Source: an uncultured Gemmatimonadales bacterium | GTDB lineage: Bacteria; Gemmatimonadota; Gemmatimonadetes; JACCXV01; JAHWKZ01 | Direction: 5' to 3' | Assembly (NCBI GenBank): GCA_947259315.1 | Contig: CAMYLR010000006.1 | Coordinates: 135,687-199,686 of the forward strand | Length of the DNA stretch: 64,000 nucleotides | Part shown: positions 17,138 through 25,015 of the stretch, one piece after another | Layout: each line of letters begins with the position of its first letter | How positions within the stretch are numbered: position 1 is the stretch's first letter | Notes under the pieces: model-generated | What the model saw: only the letters and a program-made list of their open reading frames with translations | The model's database searches: none | Told to the model about the DNA's origin: nothing | Translations under genes and position numbers: made by a program

Positions 17138-19315
17138 TCAGCTCCGCCGACGTCCGCGTCCAGAGCGCTGTTCGCTGCGCTCCTTCTGACCGCCGTTCTG
17201 CTGACCACCATCGCCAGTCTCTGGTTTCTCGATAAGCGCCTTGCGGGAGAGCTTTACGCGCCCCTGATTGTCGATTCCGATCAGCTTTACCCGCATCATC
17301 TCGCCCTCCGACGTGACATCTTCTACGCGCTCGACACGACGGTGCTCGAGCTCCGAGATGTGTACCAGGCCGTCGCGACCCGGCAGGATCTCGACAAACG
17401 CGCCAAACGTCGTAATGCTCTTGACCGGTCCTTCGTAGATCTTCCCGATCTCGGGCTCCTCGATGATCTTCTCGATGCGGCTCAGAGCCTCTTCTCCGCC
17501 CGCACCATCGATCGAGGCGATCGTGACGGTACCTTCGTCGTCGATGTCGATCTTGGCACCCGTCTCCTCCTGCAGCCCACGGATCACCTTGCCTCCGCTG
17601 CCGATGATATCCCGAATCTTCTGCTTCGGCACCACGATCGTGAGGATCCGCGGAGCGTGTTGGCTGATCGTTTGCCGGGGCCCTTCGAGCGCCTGCTCCA
17701 TCAATCCGAGGATGTGCAACCTCCCGTCGCGGGCTTGCGCTACCGCACGCTCCAAGACTTCGAACGAGACACCCTTGATCTTGATGTCCATCTGAAAGCC
17801 GGTAATCCCGTCGCGGGTCCCGGCAACCTTGAAGTCCATGTCGCCGAGATGATCCTCGATCCCCAGGATGTCCGACAGGATGACGACGTCATCATCTTCC
17901 TTAATCAGCCCCATGGCGATTCCGGCGCACGCCTTGGTGATCGGTACACCCGCATCCATGAGAGACAGCGATCCAGAACAGACCGATGCCATCGAGGACG
18001 AGCCGTTGGACTCGAGGATGTCAGACACGATTCGGATCGTGTAGGGAAACTCTTCGTGGTCGGGAAGGAGGGTGCGCAGTGATCGCTCGGCCAACACTCC
18101 ATGACCGATCTCGCGTCTGCCCGTGCCACCGAAGCGACCCACCTCACCGACCGAAAACGGTGGGAAGTTGTAGTGCAGCATGAACGTCTTGTCCCACTTT
18201 GGATCGAGATCATCGATCATCTGCTGATCCTGCCTCGTCCCCAGCGTGACTACGCCCAACGACTGCGTGTTTCCACGCGTGAAGAGCGCTGATCCGTGCG
18301 TTCGAGGCAATACGCCAACTTCGATCTCGATCGGGCGAATCTCGGTCGGACTTCGACCATCGGCTCGCTTGCTGGTTTTGACGATCGCTCCGCGCATCGT
18401 ATCCGACTCGACATCGTCAATCGCGCGCCGGATTTGAGCCTCGACACCGGCATACTCGTCGCCGAGATCATCGACCATCGCCGTAGCGACCGAGTCGCGA
18501 ACGGTCTCTAGAGCCTGATTTCGCTCATCTTTGTCTGCGATCTGCATCGCCTCTTCGACACCGGGACGTGCCTGCTGAGCGACACGGTCCGTGAGCTCAG
18601 TGTCGATCTCAGGAGGTGACCACGCCATCTCCGGCCGGCCGGCCTCGCGCTTCAGCTCTTCGATGATCGCGCAGATCTTGGCGATCGCCTCGTGCCCGGC
18701 ACGGACCGCGCCGAGCAGATCCGCTTCGGACACCTCGAGTGCTGACCCCTCGACCATTGACACCGAATCCGCCGTGCCTGCGACGACAACGTCAATCGCG
18801 CTCTCTTCCAGTTGGTCAAAGGTGGGGTTGATTACGTACTCACCGTCGACCATTCCGACTCGGACGCCGGCCACCGGTCCCTCGAACGGGATCCCGCTGA
18901 TCGACAGCGCGGCCGCACAGCCAACGATCCCCAATACGTCTGGGTCGTTGTCGCTGTCGTACGAGAGCACCTGACACACCAACTGCGTTTCGTGCATGTA
19001 ACCCTTGGGAAACAGCGGTCGACAGGGTCGGTCGATCAACCTGGCCGACAGTGTTTCCTTTTCGCCCGGGCGACCTTCGCGCTTGAAGAACCCACCAGGG
19101 ATCTTCCCCGCCGCGTACATCTTCTCTCGATACTCCACGAACAGCGGAAACCAGCCCCGACTTGGGTCGGCTTTGGGACTCGCTGTGGCGGTGCACAGCA
19201 CCATCGTCTCACCGTAGCCGATCATGACCGCTCCACCCGCCAACCGCGCGAGCTTACCGGTCTCGATCGTCATCGGCTTGCCACCGAGATCGAGCGTTTT
19301 CTTGATTGTTGCCAT
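17138..19315 (-). CDS. pnp: Polyribonucleotide nucleotidyltransferase (PNPase)
   Basis: PNPase degrades RNA 3' to 5' by phosphorolysis. The 725-residue product has two RNase PH-like domains (about 10-220 and 310-540), a KH domain (RDIIGSGGKVIRGLQEETGAKI) and a C-terminal S1 domain (GKIYEGPVKSITTFGAFVEILPG), followed by a Gln/Gly/Arg-rich tail. The active-site region FSVGEVGRFGGTGRREIGHG is intact. It lies downstream of rpsO, the arrangement seen in many bacteria, separated by 235 bases. Confidence 0.97.
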   Translation of the reverse strand: MATIKKTLDLGGKPMTIETGKLARLAGGAVMIGYGETMVLCTATASPKADPSRGWFPLFVEYREKMYAAGKIPGGFFKREGRPGEKETLSARLIDRPCRPLFPKGYMHETQLVCQVLSYDSDNDPDVLGIVGCAAALSISGIPFEGPVAGVRVGMVDGEYVINPTFDQLEESAIDVVVAGTADSVSMVEGSALEVSEADLLGAVRAGHEAIAKICAIIEELKREAGRPEMAWSPPEIDTELTDRVAQQARPGVEEAMQIADKDERNQALETVRDSVATAMVDDLGDEYAGVEAQIRRAIDDVESDTMRGAIVKTSKRADGRSPTEIRPIEIEVGVLPRTHGSALFTRGNTQSLGVVTLGTRQDQQMIDDLDPKWDKTFMLHYNFPPFSVGEVGRFGGTGRREIGHGVLAERSLRTLLPDHEEFPYTIRIVSDILESNGSSSMASVCSGSLSLMDAGVPITKACAGIAMGLIKEDDDVVILSDILGIEDHLGDMDFKVAGTRDGITGFQMDIKIKGVSFEVLERAVAQARDGRLHILGLMEQALEGPRQTISQHAPRILTIVVPKQKIRDIIGSGGKVIRGLQEETGAKIDIDDEGTVTIASIDGAGGEEALSRIEKIIEEPEIGKIYEGPVKSITTFGAFVEILPGRDGLVHISELEHRRVERVEDVTSEGEMMRVKLIGIDNQGRVKLSRKALIEKPETGDGGQQNGGQKERSEQRSGRGRRRS

Positions 19316-19435
19316 TTCTGTTTTCTCCTGACGGTCTAGCCGGGGCGCGGCATCTGCCGGTCCCCGGCGCTTTGTGAACGCCCGTCAGGCGGAAAGCGGA
19401 AGAAGGTGCGGCACGTTTCGCCGTAAGATATGCGG

Positions 19436-19457
19436 GGTACGAATCGATCATCGTACC
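19436..19457 (-). other. Hairpin in the rpsO-pnp leader
   Basis: A seven-base perfect inverted repeat (GGTACGA / TCGTACC, eight-base loop ATCGATCA) lies in the 235-base rpsO-pnp gap, the largest gap in the window. It has no T-tract, so it does not look like a terminator. In enteric bacteria this interval carries an RNase III-processed hairpin used in pnp autoregulation; equivalence here is only inference. Confidence 0.35.
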
Positions 19458-19550
19458 GCGTACATCTCACGCCGAACACCGCTCTTCCCGCACTCCGTCA
19501 CGGGCGCGAACGAACCGGAGTCGACCCGATCGACGAGCCGACCATGGGCA

Positions 19551-19820
19551 CTACTTCCGGAGGTTTAGCTCCTCCAGGATCTGCCGGTATTGCTGCACGT
19601 CGCTGCTCTTCAAGTAATCGAGCAGACGTCGACGTCGACCCACCATCTTGAGCAGGCCACGCCGGCTGTGGTGATCATGAGGGTGCTGGCGGAAATGCTC
19701 GGTGAGCTCGTTGATCCGCCGGGTGAGAACAGCGATCTGTACTCTACTCGAACCGGTATCAGTCGCGTGTTCCCGGAAACCCTCGATAACCTCGCTCTTC
19801 TGCGAAGAACTCAATCCCAT
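19551..19820 (-). CDS. rpsO: 30S ribosomal protein S15
   Basis: The 89-residue protein matches S15 end to end: the N-terminal [19 protein letters not shown], the rRNA-contacting segment [17 protein letters not shown] and the C-terminal [16 protein letters not shown]15 binds 16S rRNA early in 30S assembly and bridges to 50S. It starts 86 bases after ribF and precedes pnp. Confidence 0.98.
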   Translation of the reverse strand: MGLSSSQKSEVIEGFREHATDTGSSRVQIAVLTRRINELTEHFRQHPHDHHSRRGLLKMVGRRRRLLDYLKSSDVQQYRQILEELNLRK

Positions 19821-19906
19821 AAACGCGTTATCCCTCGATCGATGTCTGAAATGTGGGAGCTGAGAACATCCAGCAATAATCGTTCAAGATACTATGGGAG
19901 AACGCA

Positions 19907-20833
19907 TTACGCCACCTCATGAGGATCAGCCAGCGCAGTCCGGGCTGCCGCCCGATCACGGCCTAGCTGCGCGGATAGCTCTTCGGGACCCTCAAAGCGT
20001 TTGACCGGCCGCAGGCGGCGCACGAACTCGATACCCACGAGGGCCCCATACAGGGGCTCGCCTGCCCAGTCGAGGAGGTGCGCTTCGAGTCCACCACCCG
20101 TCTCCTCGAACGTCGGTCGCGGGCCAAGATTGGCCATCGCCTCATGTCGCTCACCATCGATCTCGGCGAGAACCGCGTACACGCCCTCGGGAGGCAAACA
20201 CTTGTCGACTTCGAGCTCGAGGTTCGCCGTGGCAAAGCCAAGCGACCGTCCGCGGCCCGAGCCACGCACCACTCGGCCGTACGCCGAGTACGCGCGTCCC
20301 AGTCCGGACGCTGCGATGGAGAGATCCCCGTTCGCGATCGCGCCTCGGATCTTGGTACTGGAAACTGTCTCTTCACCCGACGTGACGGGCCCAACGACAT
20401 CGACCGAGAAGCCTTCCTCTACGCCCAAGCGACGCAACGTCTCGACGTCGCCTTTGCGGTCCTTGCCGAAGCCGTGATCGTAACCGATCACGAGCTCACC
20501 AAGCCTGAGCCGTTGCACCAGAACGTTGCGCACGAATGCTTCCGGTGAGAGCTGGCGCAGTCGATCGTCGAACGGCACCATGACCACGTAGTCGAGCTCG
20601 AACTGTGGCCACAAGAGCCGTCGCTCAATCGGCGTCGTTAACAAACATGGCGCTCGCTCCGGCGCGACAATTCGTAGCGGGTGCGGTTCGAAGGTCACCA
20701 ATACACTCTCGCGATCAGAGGCACGGGCGCGACGCACGATCTCTCTCAGGACTGCTTGATGACCACGATGGACGCCGTCAAAGGTCCCTACCGTTATGGT
20801 AGTGCGCCGTGAACCGGGCAAACCTGCAGTCAA
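19907..20833 (-). CDS. ribF: Bifunctional riboflavin kinase / FAD synthetase
   Basis: RibF makes FMN and FAD. The N-terminal nucleotidyltransferase domain shows TVGTFDGVHRGHQAVL (HxGH-type motif) and the ISSTKIR-like stretch SSTKIRGAIANGD. The C-terminal kinase domain shows GRVVRGSGRGRSLGFATANLE and GVYAVLAEIDGERHEAMANLG. No ATG fits. A TTG at 20833, two bases after the truB stop and near a GAGG, gives 308 residues, the normal size; a TTG at 20821 is the alternative, while the nearest upstream ATG would overlap truB by about 50 bases. Confidence 0.93.
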   Translation of the reverse strand: MTAGLPGSRRTTITVGTFDGVHRGHQAVLREIVRRARASDRESVLVTFEPHPLRIVAPERAPCLLTTPIERRLLWPQFELDYVVMVPFDDRLRQLSPEAFVRNVLVQRLRLGELVIGYDHGFGKDRKGDVETLRRLGVEEGFSVDVVGPVTSGEETVSSTKIRGAIANGDLSIAASGLGRAYSAYGRVVRGSGRGRSLGFATANLELEVDKCLPPEGVYAVLAEIDGERHEAMANLGPRPTFEETGGGLEAHLLDWAGEPLYGALVGIEFVRRLRPVKRFEGPEELSAQLGRDRAAARTALADPHEVA

Positions 20834-20835
20834 CG

Positions 20836-22113
20836 TCAGCGACCCTCGCCATCGGCGTACAGAATGCGACGTGGCGACAGCTGCCATCCATGCGGCTCTC
20901 GGTGAAGCTCCCCCAATCCGACAAACCCACGCGGTCCGTGAAGTTGGACCCAACCCTCCTCCTCCACGCTCGCGTCGAGTTCCCCGATCGTCTGACCGTG
21001 TACGACCGCCGATTGTTGAGACTCGCTCAACTCCATGATCGGCAGCTCTGCGACGGCGGTTGCTGAGGGCCGAATGGCCTCGCGCACGAGATCGGGCTCG
21101 CCCATGACATCCCAGCCGATAGCGGTCTCAACGGTGAAGGGTCCCGATCGAGTCCGCCTGAGCGCTGCGCAGTACCCACCTGTCCCGAGCGCTTCACCGA
21201 TATCACGTGCCAACGCTCGCATGTATGTACCACCACCGCATTCGACGGTCAGCTCCAACTCCGGAAAGACATACCTCTCGATCTTCAAGCTGTGAATCGT
21301 CACCTCGACGTCGGGTAGCGTGACGGTTTCGCCGGCTCGTGCTCGCTGATAGGCCCGCTTCCCCCCGACGTGTTTGGCGGAATACGCCGGCGGCGCCTGC
21401 GCCACACGCCCCGTCCATGCTCCACACACCTCGTCGATCATCTCACGCGTGGGCGCGACCACGCTCTCGGTCTCCGAAAGCTCGCCCTCGGGATCGTCGG
21501 TCGTGCTGCGCCAACCCAGCTGAACGGTGAGTTCGTATGTCTTGTCGTGCCCGCTGCAAAACGGCGCCAACCGGGTCGCAGGACCGATCGCGCAGACGAG
21601 CAATCCGGTTGCAAACGGGTCCAGTGTGCCAAAGTGACCCACCCGGCGCGTTCCCGTCGCCCGCCGAACGACCTGCACCGCATCGTGACTGGTTGGGCCG
21701 GCCGGTTTGTCGATCAATAAAATGCCGACCGGTTCTGGTGGGTCGCCGAGATCGGTCGCGGGGTCGCCCGGATGAAGGCCTCCCAGGATAGTTTCGATTC
21801 TAGCGGCCTCTTCCAGCGTCCGGTCAAGCTCGAACCGTAGCTCTGGCACGTACTTGAGCGTCACCGCATTACCCACCCGCGCGCGAACAAAGCCAGCCGC
21901 CCCACACAAGACCTCCAGCGTGGCCTGTTTTTCCTCCTCGCTGCCGAGCACACTGACATACACCCGGGCAGTTCTGAGGTCCGGTGCGCTCTCTACAGCC
22001 ATCACGGTCGCGAATCCGATCCGTGGGTCCTTGAGCTCCGTACTCAGGACAGCGGCGATCTCCTGCTTGAGGAGTTCATCAACTCGGCGTTTGCGTGGGT
22101 AACCGTGTGCCAT
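20836..22113 (-). CDS. rbfA/truB: RbfA-TruB fusion: 30S maturation factor joined to tRNA pseudouridine-55 synthase
   Basis: One uninterrupted 425-residue frame contains two proteins that are normally separate. Residues 1 to about 110 are RbfA, a KH-like 30S assembly factor, with RKRRVDELLKQEIAAVL, ELKDPRIGFATV and YVPELRFELDRTLEEAARI. After a short linker (about 112-128), TruB begins with PVGILLIDKPAGPTSHD. Its catalytic Asp is D165 in VGHFGTLDPFATGLL, and further conserved segments are KTYELTVQLG and GGGTYMRALARDIGEAL. Both halves look complete. It lies between DUF503 and ribF in the rimP-nusA-infB operon, where rbfA and truB are usually adjacent. Confidence 0.93.
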   Translation of the reverse strand: MAHGYPRKRRVDELLKQEIAAVLSTELKDPRIGFATVMAVESAPDLRTARVYVSVLGSEEEKQATLEVLCGAAGFVRARVGNAVTLKYVPELRFELDRTLEEAARIETILGGLHPGDPATDLGDPPEPVGILLIDKPAGPTSHDAVQVVRRATGTRRVGHFGTLDPFATGLLVCAIGPATRLAPFCSGHDKTYELTVQLGWRSTTDDPEGELSETESVVAPTREMIDEVCGAWTGRVAQAPPAYSAKHVGGKRAYQRARAGETVTLPDVEVTIHSLKIERYVFPELELTVECGGGTYMRALARDIGEALGTGGYCAALRRTRSGPFTVETAIGWDVMGEPDLVREAIRPSATAVAELPIMELSESQQSAVVHGQTIGELDASVEEEGWVQLHGPRGFVGLGELHREPHGWQLSPRRILYADGEGR

Positions 22114-22139
22114 TTGTCCCGCTCTGAATCGTGAATCGG

Positions 22140-22424
22140 TCAGTAGATTTCGGTCTGAACGTTGATGACGCGAAGCTCTGACTCCCTGTCGAGCAAGTCG
22201 AGGATCGAATCGAGGGTTTTCTCAACACTTCGTCGTTGACCGCTCACCACCGCAACCGCTATTTCGGTGCGCTGCCACTTGTCGAGGTGTCCGGTCTCCG
22301 CAATCGAGACGTTGAAGTGCTTGGAGATCCGATCCTTGATGCTTCTCAGGATGAATCGTTTCTCCTTGAGCGATTGTGAACCTTGGATGTGAACGTCGAA
22401 TGTGCCGAGACCGACGATCGTCAT
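22140..22424 (-). CDS. DUF503 (YlxP-like) protein
   Basis: This 94-residue protein matches the DUF503 family: an N-terminal VGLGTFDVHIQGSQSLKEKR, then SIKDRISKHFNVSIAETGHLDKWQRTEI (trimmed), and a C-terminal helix and strand ending VINVQTEIY. The family is common between infB and rbfA in many phyla, and its function is uncertain. Position here is exactly that: 12 bases after infB and 26 before the rbfA/truB gene. Confidence 0.93.
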   Translation of the reverse strand: MTIVGLGTFDVHIQGSQSLKEKRFILRSIKDRISKHFNVSIAETGHLDKWQRTEIAVAVVSGQRRSVEKTLDSILDLLDRESELRVINVQTEIY

Positions 22425-22436
22425 GGCGAGCTAACC

Positions 22437-24668
22437 TTAGGCCAGCGTGCGCTGTATTTCCTCGATCTTATACGCCTCGATGACGTCTCCGACCTTGACA
22501 TCATTGAAGCCCTCAACATTGATCCCGCACTCGAAGCCTTCGCGTACCTCGCGGACGTCATCCTTGAACCGTTTGAGGGAAGCGATCGCTCCCTCGTACA
22601 CCTCCACGCCGTCCCGCACCACGCGCACGCGAGCGGTCCTGGGTATGACGCCATCGGCTACGTGGCAGCCAGCGATGGTGCCCAGTCGCCCCACCTTGAA
22701 GGTTTTGCGCACCTCCGCCGAGCCAAGCACGACCTCTCGCTCCTCGGGTGCCAACAGACCCTCCATCGCCTTGCGCACGTCTTCAGCCACCTCGTATATC
22801 ACGCGATAGAGGCGGATGTCGACACCCTCTCGCTCGGCCGCCGCACGGGCACGAGCATCAGGTCGGACGTGGAATCCAATGATGATAGCGTTCGACGCGG
22901 CAGCCAAGACAACATCGTTCTCGGAGATCGCTCCGACGCCGCGGTGAATTACTGACACCTCGACCTCTTCCGTCGACAGCTTTGTCAACTCGTCCGCGAG
23001 TGCCTCGACCGAGCCTCCGACATCACCCTTGAGGATCACGTTGAGACGCTCGACGCGGCCCGCTTGAACCTGCTCATATAGCTCTTCGAGCGTGGTCGGC
23101 TCCTTCGTTCGACGGAACCCCTGCTCGCGCTGAAGCCGCTGTCGCTTCTGGGCTATGTCCCGCGTTTGACGGTCGCCCTCCAGCACTGCGAAAGAGTCAC
23201 CTGCCTCAGGCACACCGCTGATCCCCAATACGCGTATTGGCGTGGCCGGACCGGCATCGGTGACGTTCTTGCCCCGTTCGTCCAACAACGCGCGGACCTT
23301 CCCGTCGAACAGGCCGCAGATGAACGAATCCCCGAGTTTGAGTGTCCCGGTTGTCACGAGTATCGTCGCCAGCGGCCCCATACCCCGATCCAACTCCGCT
23401 TCGATCACCACTCCGCGGGCGGTTCGATCCGCGTTCGCCTTCAGATCCAGCAGCTCGGCCTGTAGCAGCACCCGCTCCAACAACTCTCCGACACCCTGAC
23501 CGGTCTTGGCACTGACTTCGGTCGCCAACACCTCTCCACCAAACTCCTCGATGATCACACCGTGGTTCGTGAGCTCTTGTTTGACCTTGTCGATTTGAGC
23601 TTCAGGGAGATCGATCTTGTTGATGGCGACCACGATGGGGACGCCCGCGGCCCGGGCGTGATCGATCGCCTCGATGGTCTGCGGCATTACGCTATCGTCA
23701 GCCGCAACAACCAGAATGACAATATCCGTGGTCTGGGCACCTCTGGCCCGCATCGCGGTAAACGCCTCGTGACCTGGTGTATCGATAAACGTCACCCGGC
23801 GGCCATCGCTCAGAGCGACTTCGTAGGCACCGATATGCTGAGTGATTCCACCCGACTCGCCAGCGATGACGTTCGCTTTGCGAATGTGGTCGAGCAGCGA
23901 GGTCTTTCCGTGATCGACGTGCCCCATTACGGTGATCACGGGTGGCCGGGTCGAGAGATCCTCCTCGCTTTCCTCAACATCTTCGGGCTCACTTACTACA
24001 AACGCCTCCTGCCTCTGTGCGGCATACCCAAACTCCTCGCAGATCAGGCTTATCGTGTCGAAATCGAGACGCTGATTCACCGTGACCATGAGTCCGAGAT
24101 CCATGCACGTGGCAATGATCTGAGTCGCCGGAACGCTGATTAGATCGGCCAGCTCAGCGACCGACACAAACTCGGTGACCTTGACCAGATTCTCCGGCTC
24201 GGCCTCGCTGACCTCTGGCGTTTCGCGACGGACTCGCTTCCTACGCCGCGTCCGGCCCTCCATCTTGGCCATCGTTTGGCGAATGTTCTGCTCGACCGCC
24301 TGTTGGTCGACTTTCCGACGTCTGCGGCGGCGACGACGACGGCGCGGTCCCTCTCGGGTTCGACCTTCTGTAGCAGCAGCTTTCTTGTCGGGTTTCGCTC
24401 CCGTCGCTTTGACCTGCGGCTTGGCATCCTCCCGCTTGGCGTGGCGCCGGCGCTTGGCCTCGTCGAGCTTCTTCTTTTTTTCCTCCTCAGCCTGCTTTAC
24501 AGCTTCTTTCTCGGCTTCGAACTTGGCGGCGACCTGAGCGATCGTCTCATCGTCGATCGAAGACATGTGGTTCTTGACCGGGACCTTCATCTCCTTGAGA
24601 AGATTGACCATCGCTTCGCTCGACACGTTAAAGCGCCTGGCAACTTCGTAGATTCGAACCTTAGCCAC
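22437..24668 (-). CDS. infB: Translation initiation factor IF-2
   Basis: IF-2 is the GTPase that places initiator tRNA and joins the subunits. The GTG at 24668, with an AAAGGAG eight bases upstream, gives 743 residues starting AKVRIYEVARRFNVSSEAM. A charged Lys/Arg-rich region (about 60-140) precedes the second IF2-N segment. The G domain shows VMGHVDHGKTSLLDHIRK, DTPGHEAF and NKIDLP. Domains II, III and IV follow, with the C-terminal GCHVADGVIPRTARVRV. The N-terminus is shorter than in enteric bacteria. It overlaps the L7Ae-like gene by eight bases. Confidence 0.97.
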   Translation of the reverse strand: MAKVRIYEVARRFNVSSEAMVNLLKEMKVPVKNHMSSIDDETIAQVAAKFEAEKEAVKQAEEEKKKKLDEAKRRRHAKREDAKPQVKATGAKPDKKAAATEGRTREGPRRRRRRRRRRKVDQQAVEQNIRQTMAKMEGRTRRRKRVRRETPEVSEAEPENLVKVTEFVSVAELADLISVPATQIIATCMDLGLMVTVNQRLDFDTISLICEEFGYAAQRQEAFVVSEPEDVEESEEDLSTRPPVITVMGHVDHGKTSLLDHIRKANVIAGESGGITQHIGAYEVALSDGRRVTFIDTPGHEAFTAMRARGAQTTDIVILVVAADDSVMPQTIEAIDHARAAGVPIVVAINKIDLPEAQIDKVKQELTNHGVIIEEFGGEVLATEVSAKTGQGVGELLERVLLQAELLDLKANADRTARGVVIEAELDRGMGPLATILVTTGTLKLGDSFICGLFDGKVRALLDERGKNVTDAGPATPIRVLGISGVPEAGDSFAVLEGDRQTRDIAQKRQRLQREQGFRRTKEPTTLEELYEQVQAGRVERLNVILKGDVGGSVEALADELTKLSTEEVEVSVIHRGVGAISENDVVLAAASNAIIIGFHVRPDARARAAAEREGVDIRLYRVIYEVAEDVRKAMEGLLAPEEREVVLGSAEVRKTFKVGRLGTIAGCHVADGVIPRTARVRVVRDGVEVYEGAIASLKRFKDDVREVREGFECGINVEGFNDVKVGDVIEAYKIEEIQRTLA

Positions 24669-25011
24669 GTCCGCACTCCTTTTGTGGATCCGGTTTCTGC
24701 GAAGCGACAATATCGGACAATCCACTGGCTATGTGGCGATCGGTGATCGTCAATGCGGCCACCGCCGCACGACCCGTGATCTCACCGAGTTCATCTTTGT
24801 TCCACCCATCGTACATAGCCACACCGTTTTCGTTGAGCCGGTCGACTAGGGTCTCCCTGCGTCTAGGACTCAGATCATCAGCCACCAATGTCGCTGCAGC
24901 CCGCCCCGCCTTCGCCGCGGCGCGCGTCTGCTGCACTCCGATCACGACCCGACCCGAGCGGCGTGCCTGCCGAATCAGGCCGTTGAAGCGAGGCTTGAGC
25001 GTCGGGCCCAC
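24661..25011 (-). CDS. L7Ae-family (YlxQ-like) putative RNA-binding protein
   Basis: The GTG at 25011 gives 116 residues and an ATG at 25035 would give 124; either begins at or just inside the nusA end. The core NGLIRQARRSGRVVIGVQQTRAAAKAG and LVADDLSPRRRETLVDRL follow the L7Ae/YlxQ pattern for kink-turn binding proteins. The usual operon order is nusA-ylxR-ylxQ-infB; here YlxR is absent and this gene abuts nusA directly. It overlaps the infB start by eight bases. Confidence 0.75.
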   Translation of the reverse strand: MGPTLKPRFNGLIRQARRSGRVVIGVQQTRAAAKAGRAAATLVADDLSPRRRETLVDRLNENGVAMYDGWNKDELGEITGRAAVAALTITDRHIASGLSDIVASQKPDPQKECGRG

Positions 25012-25015
25012 TCGA

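Noticed and set aside
24669-24725. A longer infB start near 24725
   Set aside because: The strong AAAGGAG before the GTG at 24668 and the family start AKVRIYEVAR favour the shorter form; the longer one would overlap the L7Ae-like gene further.
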